From: Sphingomonas lacusdianchii
Lineage (GTDB): Bacteria; Pseudomonadota; Alphaproteobacteria; Sphingomonadales; Sphingomonadaceae
Length of the DNA: 64,000 nt
Direction of reading: 5' to 3'
NCBI RefSeq assembly: GCF_022664395.1
Contig: NZ_JAKRET010000004.1
Span: 248,001-312,000, forward strand
Shown: piece by piece, positions 8,444 to 15,375 of the stretch
Layout of the letters: each line of letters opens with the position of its first letter
How positions within the stretch are numbered: the stretch's first letter is position 1
Program-made: the position numbers and the translations under genes
Notes under the pieces: model-generated
Database searches by the model: none
What the model was told of the DNA's origin: nothing
The model's input: the letters and a program-made list of their open reading frames with translations, nothing else

Positions 8444-9472
8444 TCATGCCTGTGGTTTGGCGACCGAGGCCCGGCGGATCAGGGTCGAGACGAACATCGT
8501 CGGTTCGGACGGTTCGGCGTCGTCCTCTTCATCCTCGCCGATGAGTTTCAGCGCGGCGGCACGGGCCATGGTGGCGATCGGCCAGCGGACGGTGGTGAGT
8601 GGCGGCCAGAGGTGCGAGGCGATGGAGGTGTCGTCGAAGCCGACGATCGACAGATGCTCGGGTACGTCCAGCCCGCGCTGCCGAGCGATGTGCAGCGCAC
8701 CCGCCGCCATTTCATCGTTGGAGGAAAAGATCGCGGTCGGGCGCGGCGACAGGTCGAGCAGCCGTTCGGCGGCGCGCATCCCCGATTCGAACTGGTAATT
8801 GCCCTGCGCGATCCATGTCCGCTGTACGCCGAGACCGGCGGCCTCCATCGCCTCCTCATAGCCCTGTTGACGTTCGAAGGCCGAGCGGAAGCCGTGCGGG
8901 CCGGCGATCATGCAGATACGGCGATGCCCCGCGGCGAGCAGATGGTCGATCGCGCCGCGTACCGCCTCGCGATCGTTCGACGACACCATATGCGCGGGAT
9001 CGTCGAACGTCGCCGAGCCCATGCGGACATAGCGACAGCCGATCTGCGTGCAGAGATCGGCGAGCAGATCGTTTTCGGAAATGGGCGGCAACAGCATGAC
9101 GCCATAGGGGCGCTGGCGTTCGAGAAAGCGGCGGATTTCGTCGCGCATGTCGGGCGCGCCGCGATCGACCGGATGGACCAGCAATTCGAATTCGGTATCG
9201 CGCAGCACCTCCAGCAAGCCCTGCTGCACGCGCAACACCATCTGCGCATTGGGATTGTCGTGGATCAGCGCGATCAGGAAGTTGCGGCGCAGCGCCAGCG
9301 CGCGTGCCTGCGGATTGGGGATATAGCCGAGGTCGGCGATGACCGCCTGTACCTTTTCGCGGGTGTCGCTGTTCAGCAACGGCGACTGGTTGATGACGCG
9401 GCTGACCGTCTTTTTCGAGACGCCGGCAAGTCGGGCGACGTCGTTGATCGTCGGTTGGCCGCTTTTCTTCAT
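8444..9472 (-). CDS. LacI-family transcriptional regulator
   Basis: 342 aa. The N-terminal helix-turn-helix TINDVARLAGVSKKTVSRVI (residues about 7-26) is the classic LacI DNA-binding motif. The hinge follows with the YIPNPQARALALRR stretch, then a periplasmic-binding-protein-like sensor domain (LIALIHDNPNAQMVL; PTAIFSSNDEMAAGALHIARQRGLDVPEHLSIVGFDD, key motif SSNDEMA/GFDD). I chose the ATG at 9472 because it begins just before the HTH; an upstream start at 9517 only adds an unrelated leader. It is divergent from the hydratase gene. A 14-bp operator candidate in that intergenic region suggests autoregulation. The inferred effector is a pectin-derived uronate or oligosaccharide, and derepression of the locus is the expected outcome. 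Confidence 0.92.
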   Translation of the reverse strand: MKKSGQPTINDVARLAGVSKKTVSRVINQSPLLNSDTREKVQAVIADLGYIPNPQARALALRRNFLIALIHDNPNAQMVLRVQQGLLEVLRDTEFELLVHPVDRGAPDMRDEIRRFLERQRPYGVMLLPPISENDLLADLCTQIGCRYVRMGSATFDDPAHMVSSNDREAVRGAIDHLLAAGHRRICMIAGPHGFRSAFERQQGYEEAMEAAGLGVQRTWIAQGNYQFESGMRAAERLLDLSPRPTAIFSSNDEMAAGALHIARQRGLDVPEHLSIVGFDDTSIASHLWPPLTTVRWPIATMARAAALKLIGEDEEDDAEPSEPTMFVSTLIRRASVAKPQA

Positions 9473-9540
9473 GGGGCAGCGATAGCTTGGGTCGTGGCGT
9501 CCGCCAATGTCCCGCACGGTCGATTTTGTACCCTTGTGAC

Positions 9541-9554
9541 TGACACCGGTTTCC
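9541..9554 (-). promoter_or_regulatory. Putative LacI-family operator between lacI-like gene and hydratase
   Basis: On the plus strand this reads TGACACCGGTTTCC; its complement GGAAACCGGTGTCA matches RGWAAYCGGTGTCA exactly. It lies 69 bp from the regulator start and 37 bp from the hydratase start, well placed to repress both divergent promoters. Confidence 0.62.
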
Positions 9555-9590
9555 GTTACCCGTTATGAAGTAACGAGAGAGGCTAGGGGC

Positions 9591-10376
9591 ATGGATAATC
9601 GCGATCGGATCGCGCACACTTTCGTCGGCGCGCGGCAGCAGGCACGCGGGCTGCCGATCTATCCGGGCGAGCGGCCGACGACGCTGGCGGAAGCCTATGC
9701 GATCCAGGACCGCGCGATCGCGATCGATGGCCGGCAGGTCGTCGGGTGGAAGGTCGGGCGGATCAACGCGCCGCTCGACACGACGCTGGGCAGCAACCGG
9801 CTGGCGGGCCCGATCTTCGTCGATCAGGTGGTCGGAACCGAGACCGAAGCCCTGCCGGTGATCGCCGACGGGTTCGCGGCGGCCGAGGCCGAATATTGCG
9901 TGCGGATCGCTCGGTCGTCGGCCGGGCTGTCGGGCCTGACGCTCGATCAGGCGCTGGACCTGGTCGACGCGGTGCATGTCGGGGTCGAGATCGCCAGTTC
10001 GCCCTATCCGGGGATCAACGCCGATGGACCGGTGGTGACGATCAGCGATTACGGCAATAATTTCGGGCTGTTGATCGGTGAGGAAGTGCCGGGATGGCGC
10101 GACCTGTCGTTCCTCGACTGGCCGGTGGAGTCGCGGATCGACGATGCGGTCGCGGGCCGAGCGAGCGCGCGGACGATGCTCGACGGGCCGATCGGCGCGG
10201 TGGCGTTTCTGGTCGATTGTCTGGCCGCGCGCGGGCGGACGCTGGAGCCGGGGCAATGGGTGTCGTCGGGCGCGGTCACGGGGGTGCATCAGATCGCGCC
10301 GGGGCAGCGGTTCGCGGCCGATTTCGGTGACATGCGGGTGGCGTGCGGGATTGTGGCTGCGCGGGTCGGTGGCTGA
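9591..10376 (+). CDS. 2-keto-4-pentenoate hydratase/fumarylacetoacetate hydrolase-family protein
   Basis: 261 aa, cytoplasmic. The MhpD-like fold is visible from QARGLPIYPGERPTTLAEAYAIQD, WKVGRIN, the metal-ligand acidic motif AEAEYCVRI, VHVGVEIASSPY and the C-terminal SSGAVTGVHQIAPGQRFAADFG. Relatives hydrate 2-keto-4-pentenoates or decarboxylate and hydrolyse related 2-keto acids. A role on a 2-keto-deoxy acid from uronate breakdown would fit the neighbours, but it is not shown by sequence. The ATG at 9591 follows GAGAGGCTAGGGGC. It is the first gene of a rightward unit starting at the LacI-like operator; the MFS transporter follows after a 393-bp repeat-bearing gap. Homology is firm; the reaction is not. 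Confidence 0.8.
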   Translation: MDNRDRIAHTFVGARQQARGLPIYPGERPTTLAEAYAIQDRAIAIDGRQVVGWKVGRINAPLDTTLGSNRLAGPIFVDQVVGTETEALPVIADGFAAAEAEYCVRIARSSAGLSGLTLDQALDLVDAVHVGVEIASSPYPGINADGPVVTISDYGNNFGLLIGEEVPGWRDLSFLDWPVESRIDDAVAGRASARTMLDGPIGAVAFLVDCLAARGRTLEPGQWVSSGAVTGVHQIAPGQRFAADFGDMRVACGIVAARVGG

Positions 10377-10407
10377 TGGACGAGTCCCGCTCTTCGCCAC
10401 CTCGACC

Positions 10408-10573
10408 TTGCGCGAGACCTCTGCGAAAGTCCCTCGATCACCTTGAAACTCGTCATACCCCGGCGAAGGCCGGGGTCCAGTTGCGGTGACGTCGGTAAGG
10501 TGCGCAAAAGCCTTCCCAACTGGACCCCGGCCTTCGCCGGGGTACGAGAAAATAGGTTCGTAGAGGTCCCGCC
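10408..10573. repeat. Composite MITE-like palindromic repeat, copy 1
   Basis: Fills the 393-bp gap 10377-10769 together with the transporter's leader. The core is a perfect 28-bp inverted repeat (10456-10483 with 10517-10544), containing CCCCGGCGAAGGCCGGGG and GTCCAGTTG. Outside it are inverted tails: the left one contains CGAGACCTCTGCGAAAGTCC (10413-10432) and the right one at about 10551-10573 is a degenerate inverse. The same architecture and size occur at 41963-42126 and 62075-62240. No transposase is present. The rest of the gap (10574-10769) shows only an AGGAGG ribosome-binding site and a small ATCGGTC/GACCGAT dyad near 10725. Confidence 0.75.
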
Positions 10574-10769
10574 GTGCGCCCGGAGTGACGGTGGGGGAGG
10601 GCGGTGATCCGTCCGTAGGTTGCTTGGCCGGCACGCGGCCGATGGTCGGATATTGGGCGGCACGGACCGCCCCATGGTAGGCGGAGCGTATCCAAGAAAG
10701 ATCCCCGAACAAGGGGGCGCGTGAACATCGGTCGGGAGACCGATCGCAACAGGCAAGAGGAGGCGGATA

Positions 10770-12050
10770 ATGGCTGAGGCTGACGGCATCGAGCGCGCGG
10801 CAGGGCGGGCGGGGCGGTATCGCTGGGGGATCGTCGCACTGCTGTTCATGGCGACGGTCATCAACTATGTCGACCGACAGATGATCGGCGTGCTCAAGCC
10901 CACGCTGTCGAGTGATCTCCATTGGACCGAGACCGACTTCGCCAACGTCATCTTCTTTTTCCAGCTCGCCTATGCGATCGGCTATATCGGGTTCGGGCGG
11001 ATCGTCGACGTGATCGGCGCGCGCATGGGCTATGCGGTCGCCTTCGTCATCTGGCAGGTCGCGCATATCGCCCATGGCGGCGCGTATAGCGTGACGCAGT
11101 TCGCGATGGCGCGCTTCGGCCTCGGCGTCGGCGAGGCGGGCAATTTCCCCGCGGGCATCAAGGCGGTGACCGAATGGTTTCCGGCCAAGGAGCGGGCATT
11201 CGCGATCGGCGTGTTCAATGCCGGGGCCAATGTCGGTGCGATCATCACGCCCCTGGCGGTGCCGCTGCTGACCGTCGCCTATGGCTGGCGGATGGCGTTC
11301 GTGGTGACCGGGGTCGTCAGCCTCGTCTGGCTGGTCGCGTGGCTGATCTTCTATCGTAGCCCACGCGAGCATCGGAAGGTGTCGTCGGGCGAGCTGGCAT
11401 GGATCGAACAGGACCCGGCCGATCCGGTTCAGCCGCTGCCATGGCGGCGGCTGATCGCGAAGCGCGAGACCTGGGCCTATGCGCTCGGCAAATTCTGTAT
11501 TGATCCGATCTGGTGGTTCTTCCTGTTCTGGCTGCCGGGTTATCTGGGCGACCGCTACGATCTCGACCTGCTGAGTTTCGGGCCGCCGCTGGTCGCGATC
11601 TATCTCCTGTCCGATCTGGGCAGCGTCGCCGGGGGATGGCTGTCGTCGCGGCTGATCGCGCGCGGGCGGAGCGTCAATTATGCGCGCAAGGTGACGATGC
11701 TGGTCTGCGCGTTCGCGGTGCTGCCGGTGTTGTTCGCGCAGTCGATCGACAATCTGTGGGTGGCGGTGCTGGTGATCGGCATCGCGACGGCGGCGCATCA
11801 GGCGTTTTCGGCGAACCTGTACACGCTGCCCTCCGACCTGTTTCCGCGCGCGGCGGTGGGATCGGTCGTCGGGATCGGCGGGACGGTCGGTGCGGTGGGC
11901 GGCATGTTGATGGCGAAATATGCCGGCTATGTGCTGGATGGCATCGGCAGCTATGCGCCGCTGTTCTTCGTTGCCGGGTCGGCCTATTTCGTGGCGCTGG
12001 CGTTGGTCCATCTGCTGTCGCCGCGGTTGGCGCGGGTGGAGGGGGCGTAA
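10770..12050 (+). CDS. MFS transporter, hexuronate (ExuT-like) anion:cation symporter family
   Basis: 426-aa inner-membrane permease with about 12 hydrophobic helices. The first-helix motif FMATVINYVDRQMIGVLKP and the sequence GVGEAGNFPAGIKAVTEWFPAKERA are strongly diagnostic of the ACS family that includes ExuT and glucarate/galactonate carriers. It would import galacturonate, glucuronate or related acids. A good AGGAGG lies about 9 bp before the ATG at 10770. Its position next to a pectate lyase locus supports galacturonate or an oligogalacturonide product as substrate. No copy of the LacI-like site was found just upstream, so it may be read through from the hydratase promoter or be separately controlled. 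Confidence 0.88.
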   Translation: MAEADGIERAAGRAGRYRWGIVALLFMATVINYVDRQMIGVLKPTLSSDLHWTETDFANVIFFFQLAYAIGYIGFGRIVDVIGARMGYAVAFVIWQVAHIAHGGAYSVTQFAMARFGLGVGEAGNFPAGIKAVTEWFPAKERAFAIGVFNAGANVGAIITPLAVPLLTVAYGWRMAFVVTGVVSLVWLVAWLIFYRSPREHRKVSSGELAWIEQDPADPVQPLPWRRLIAKRETWAYALGKFCIDPIWWFFLFWLPGYLGDRYDLDLLSFGPPLVAIYLLSDLGSVAGGWLSSRLIARGRSVNYARKVTMLVCAFAVLPVLFAQSIDNLWVAVLVIGIATAAHQAFSANLYTLPSDLFPRAAVGSVVGIGGTVGAVGGMLMAKYAGYVLDGIGSYAPLFFVAGSAYFVALALVHLLSPRLARVEGA

Positions 12051-12102
12051 GGGCGTCCAGTATCATTCCGTTGTCTGGGGAATGGGTTGGAAAATGGCGC
12101 GG

Positions 12103-12501
12103 TCAGTCCTCTGCCAGCCCCATCACCACGCCCCATTCCGCTTCCGTCACCGGCGATACCGACAGCCGCGACTGGCGGAGCATCGTCATGTCCTGCAACC
12201 CCTCCGCGGCCTTCATCGCCTTGAGCGTCACCGGGCGGGGCAGGGGGCGGTCGGGTTCGACGTGGACCGATACCCAGCCTTCGTCGCCATCGGCCCGGGC
12301 GGCGCGGGTGATACGGGCAATGCCCACCGCCGCCTTGTCCTTACCCGAATGATAGAAGAGCGCGCGGTCGCCGATCGCCATCGCGCGCAGATGTTTGGCG
12401 GCGGCGTGGTTGCGTACGCCATCCCATTCGGTGCCGCCGTCCCGGACCAGATCGTCCCAGCCATAGCTGTCGGGTTCGGATTTCAGCAGCCAATATGCCA
12501 T
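12103..12501 (-). CDS. EVE domain-containing protein
   Basis: 132 aa, a complete single EVE domain (PUA-like fold, thought to bind modified bases in nucleic acid). The opening MAYWLLKSEPDSYGWDDLVRD, then EWDGVRNHAAAKHLRAM and GDRALFYHSGKDKAAVGIARI are the family signatures. I chose the ATG at 12501 because GGAGGG sits 6-12 bp upstream; the alternative GTG at 12516 lies inside that ribosome-binding site. It is convergent with the MFS transporter. No restriction or methylation gene is nearby, so no defence role is implied here. Confidence 0.88.
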   Translation of the reverse strand: MAYWLLKSEPDSYGWDDLVRDGGTEWDGVRNHAAAKHLRAMAIGDRALFYHSGKDKAAVGIARITRAARADGDEGWVSVHVEPDRPLPRPVTLKAMKAAEGLQDMTMLRQSRLSVSPVTEAEWGVVMGLAED

Positions 12502-12644
12502 CGCCTTGCCCTCCACGATAAACCGGCGGTGAATATAGCATTCCGCATGCGTTCAGTCGCTTTCTGCCATCACCCGACGATCGGCGCAGGTGCGTCGACG
12601 CGACACGGGGCAGCACAGCCCCCACGCATGTTGAGGAGATTGGC

Positions 12645-13076
12645 ATGAAGACCTTGCTGACCAAGGCGGGCCTGGGGCTATCGCTGGCGGCGACCGCGCT
12701 GACCGCTGCCGCCCCGGCCGAGGCGCAATGGCGTCGCGGTTACGATCGTGGCTGGGACCGCGGCTATGATCGTGGGTGGGACCGGGGCTGGAACCGCAAT
12801 CGCGGCAATGGCGGGGCGGCCGTCGTCGCCGGGATCGCCGGGCTGGCGATCGGCGCGGCGCTGGCATCGAGCGCGAACGACCGGCGCTATCGCGACCGCT
12901 ATTATCGCGATCGCGGCTATGCCTATGATTATGACGATCGTTTCTATCGTCAGCGCGGATTCTATCCGAACGATGGCTATTACGCCTATCGCTACAATGA
13001 TTATCAGCGTTGCTGGGTCGAGCGGCGCTACGATCCCTATTACGACCAGACGGTTCGCGTCCGGGTGTGTAACTGA
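12645..13076 (+). CDS. Small exported Tyr/Arg/Gly-rich protein of unknown function
   Basis: 143 aa. Sec signal peptide, cleaved about AEA-QW (residue 27). The mature part starts with near-perfect repeats of RGWDRGYD (residues about 30-50). A glycine-zipper-like hydrophobic segment (GGAAVVAGIAGLAIGAALASS, residues about 55-76, motif GxxxG) follows, then a strongly Tyr/Arg/Asp-rich tail with YRD/YRDR repeats. The tail holds one Cys pair (QRCWVERR and RVRVCN). Such proteins are common in sphingomonads and are probably periplasmic or outer-membrane-associated, but I do not recognise a function. It is followed 12 bp later by the long perfect hairpin at 13089-13166. Confidence 0.78.
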   Translation: MKTLLTKAGLGLSLAATALTAAAPAEAQWRRGYDRGWDRGYDRGWDRGWNRNRGNGGAAVVAGIAGLAIGAALASSANDRRYRDRYYRDRGYAYDYDDRFYRQRGFYPNDGYYAYRYNDYQRCWVERRYDPYYDQTVRVRVCN

Positions 13077-13088
13077 TCGTTGACAGAC

Positions 13089-13166
13089 GGTGCCGGCCCG
13101 CTCCCCCTCCCCGCCACCCAGTCAGGATATGCTATGGGTGGCGGGGAGGGGGAGCGGGCCGGCACC
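13089..13166. repeat. Perfect 32-bp inverted repeat (long hairpin)
   Basis: Arms 13089-13120 and 13135-13166 are exact reverse complements (32 of 32), with a 14-nt loop. They are pyrimidine-rich on one side (CTCCCCCTCCCCGCC) and purine-rich on the other. It follows the 12645-13076 gene by 12 bp. There is no T tract, so it is not a standard terminator, though it could block exonucleases or transcription. Confidence 0.85.
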
Positions 13167-13246
13167 GAACGGCAGAGCGGGCGGGGGAGCGATCCTCCGC
13201 CCTTTGCACTTGGCGGGCGGGCCGTTTTGCGGCATGGGCCGCGCCC

Positions 13247-13534
13247 ATGACTGATACGCCCCCCGATCGCCTCTCGATCAATCCGCGCAGCCCGCATTTC
13301 GACCAGCCCGTGCTGGAGCGCGGCATCGGCATCCGCTTCAAGGGTGTCGAGCGCAACGATGTCGAGGAATATTCGATCTCCGAAGGCTGGATCCGCGTCG
13401 CGCTCGGCAAAAAGGTCGATCGCAAGGGCCAGCCGCTGACCATCAAGCTGACCGGGCCGGTCGAGGCCTATTTCCAGACGCCGGCCGAGGGTGCGGAAGC
13501 TGCTGACGAAGCAGCCAAGGGCGACGACGCCTGA
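13247..13534 (+). CDS. DUF3297 family protein
   Basis: 95-aa soluble protein. The sequence DRLSINPRSPHFDQPVLERGIGIRFKG is split around its conserved core (LSINPRSPHFD, GIGIRFKGVER), followed by VEEYSISEGWIRVALGKK and DRKGQPLTIKLTGPVEAYF. This matches the small DUF3297 family at full length, plus a short acidic tail. It has no signal peptide or membrane segment. The molecular role of the family is unknown to me. It stands alone between the 32-bp hairpin and a palindromic repeat pair. Confidence 0.85.
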   Translation: MTDTPPDRLSINPRSPHFDQPVLERGIGIRFKGVERNDVEEYSISEGWIRVALGKKVDRKGQPLTIKLTGPVEAYFQTPAEGAEAADEAAKGDDA

Positions 13535-13543
13535 CGCGTTCGG

Positions 13544-13628
13544 ACGTCGCCCCAGCGAAGGCTGGGGCCTCCTGCGGCGAGCAGCGCGCTTGATTCCGGG
13601 AAGACCCCAGCCTGCGCTGGGGTGACGT
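13544..13628. repeat. Inverted pair of palindromic repeat units
   Basis: GCCCCAGCGAAGGCTGGGGC (13549-13568) and ACCCCAGCCTGCGCTGGGGT (13604-13623), flanked by ACGTC/GACGT, occupy the space between the convergent DUF3297 and trhO genes. They belong to the same family as the repeats at 8367, 10456 and 62106 but lack the outer tails. Confidence 0.7.
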
Positions 13629-14563
13629 CATTTTTCTTCGCGCTCCATCCGCCTGCCGACATGCTGTTCGCCGCGTTTGGCGGCGAGCTTCACCTGCCGG
13701 TGGCGTTCCGCCTTTGCCGCGCGCGTTGCTGCGTCGCGGGTGCCGGCACAGGCGGGGCATTGGACGCCCTCTTCGAACAACGGCGACGCGCGGTCGTCGG
13801 CATTGATCGGCATGCGGCAGCCGCGACACAGATCGTGGGTGCCTTGCGCCAGGCCGTGGCCGACGGCGACGCGTTCGTCGAACACGAAGCATTCGCCCTG
13901 CCATGCGCTTTGGTCGGCGGGCACTTGCTCCAGATATTTCAGGATGCCGCCGTCGAGGTGGTAGACCGCGTCGATGCCCTCACTCTTCAGGAAGGCGGTC
14001 GATTTTTCGCAGCGTATGCCGCCGGTGCAGAACATCGCGACCTGTTTCTTGCCCGCGAGCAGGGTGTCGCGGTTGGCGCGGAACCAGTCGGGAAAGTCGC
14101 GGAAGCTGTCGGTCCGTGGATCGACCGCGCCGGCGAAGGTGCCGACCTTCACCTCATAGGCATTGCGGGTGTCGATGACGACGGTCGACGGGTCGGCGAT
14201 CAGCGCGTTCCAGTCGGCGGGCGCGACATAGGTGCCGACGATTCTGTTCGGATCGGTGCCGGGCACGCCCATCGTCACGATCTCGCGCTTTACCCGCACC
14301 TTCAGCCGGTGGAAGGGCATGGTGTCAGCGGTGCTGAACTTCGGTGCAAGGTCCTCGCAGCCGGGCAGGGCACGGATCGCGGCGAGCGCGGCGGCGATGC
14401 CGTCGACGCTGCCGGCGATGGTGCCGTTAATGCCTTCGGACGCGATCAGCAGCGTGCCGCGAATGCCGGCATGGTCGAGCACCGCCTCCATCGCGTCGCG
14501 GACGGCCTGCGGATCGGCGATTGTAACGAAGCGGTACAGCGCCGCGACTTGGATTGCCGCCAT
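13628..14563 (-). CDS. trhO: tRNA uridine(34) hydroxylase, rhodanese-like (TrhO/YceA)
   Basis: 311 aa. TrhO makes 5-hydroxyuridine at the tRNA wobble position. The N-terminal domain has LYRFVTIADP and GTLLIASEGINGTIAG. The central rhodanese domain has VVIDTRNAYEVKVGTFAGAVDP and the active loop FCTGGIRCEKS (C179, C185). The C-terminal part has Cys-rich pairs (CRGCRMPI and CPACAG) typical of the long form. The start at 14563 shares its A with the stop of the LytTR regulator gene (TGATG), so it is co-translated with a two-component system, which is an unusual partner. A much longer open frame runs upstream in this frame but covers the regulator antiframe and is not coding. Confidence 0.93.
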   Translation of the reverse strand: MAAIQVAALYRFVTIADPQAVRDAMEAVLDHAGIRGTLLIASEGINGTIAGSVDGIAAALAAIRALPGCEDLAPKFSTADTMPFHRLKVRVKREIVTMGVPGTDPNRIVGTYVAPADWNALIADPSTVVIDTRNAYEVKVGTFAGAVDPRTDSFRDFPDWFRANRDTLLAGKKQVAMFCTGGIRCEKSTAFLKSEGIDAVYHLDGGILKYLEQVPADQSAWQGECFVFDERVAVGHGLAQGTHDLCRGCRMPINADDRASPLFEEGVQCPACAGTRDAATRAAKAERHRQVKLAAKRGEQHVGRRMEREEK

Positions 14564-15375
14564 CAGTGGACGAAGCGCGCCACCACGTCGCGATACGAGC
14601 GGCTGACCTTTACCTGCGCACCCGATTCGAGGATCAGGAAACACTCGCCATTGGTGTGCGGCTTGACCTGCTTGACGAGGTCGAGATTGACGATGGTCGA
14701 GCGATGCACGCGCTGGAACCGGCGGGGATCGAGCCGCTTTTCGAGGTCCTTCATCGTTTCCCGCAGCACCAGCGAATTGTCGCCGGTGTTGATGACCATG
14801 TAATCGCCCGCCGCTTCGATCATTTCGATCGTGTCGACATCGACGCGGAAGATCTGCCCACGATCCTTGATGTTGATGAGCTTTTCGAAGCGGTTGGCGC
14901 CATGCGCATCGTCGCCGCCGCCATCGGCCGCCTCCATTTCCGCTGCGGTGTCGGGGGCGACCTCGGCGAGCACTTCCTTGAGCTTCTCGACCTCCGCCTG
15001 CCCCCGTTTTTCCGACAGGCGCTGGCGCACGCGGTCGAGCGTGTCGGCGAGGCGCGATTCCTCGACCGGCTTCATCAGATAATCGACCGCCTGCGCCTCG
15101 AACGCGCGAATCGCGTGATCGCTGTACGCGGTGACGAACACAACCAAAGGCGGTTCGACCTCCATCAGCCCCTGCACCACCGAGAAGCCGTCGAACCCGG
15201 GCATCTGGATGTCGAGGAAGACGAGGTCCGGCTTGTGGGTCTTGATCGAACGGATCGCTTCGCGCCCGTTCTGGCATTTGTCGATGATCTCGACATCCTC
15301 ATGCGCCTGCAATCGCAGTTCGAGGCCCTGAATCGCCAACGATTCGTCGTCGACAAGGATGGTACGGATGGTCAT
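14563..15375 (-). CDS. LytTR-family response regulator
   Basis: 270-aa DNA-binding response regulator. The receiver domain (residues 1-120) has the acidic pair VDDES, the phospho-acceptor D55 in FLDIQMPG, the FVTAY switch and YLMKPVE with the conserved Lys. A linker of about 45 residues rich in Glu/Ala leads to a LytTR DNA-binding domain (about 165-270; DRGQIFRVDVDTIEMIEAAGDY, FQRVHRSTIVNLD, VKVSRSYRDVV). LytTR domains bind direct repeats rather than palindromes. Its cognate kinase is immediately upstream with an ATGA overlap. Target genes are unknown; the TonB receptor at 16621-19182 is the nearest candidate. Confidence 0.94.
   Translation of the reverse strand: MTIRTILVDDESLAIQGLELRLQAHEDVEIIDKCQNGREAIRSIKTHKPDLVFLDIQMPGFDGFSVVQGLMEVEPPLVVFVTAYSDHAIRAFEAQAVDYLMKPVEESRLADTLDRVRQRLSEKRGQAEVEKLKEVLAEVAPDTAAEMEAADGGGDDAHGANRFEKLINIKDRGQIFRVDVDTIEMIEAAGDYMVINTGDNSLVLRETMKDLEKRLDPRRFQRVHRSTIVNLDLVKQVKPHTNGECFLILESGAQVKVSRSYRDVVARFVH

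Noticed and set aside
10720..10745. ATCGGTC/GACCGAT dyad before the hexuronate transporter as an operator
   Set aside because: It shares no core with the three LacI-like sites and could be a chance GC-rich dyad.
8856..12011. Minus-strand open frame of over 1000 codons
   Set aside because: It lies antisense to the hydratase and MFS genes and out of frame with LacI, and its product is low-complexity Arg/His-rich.
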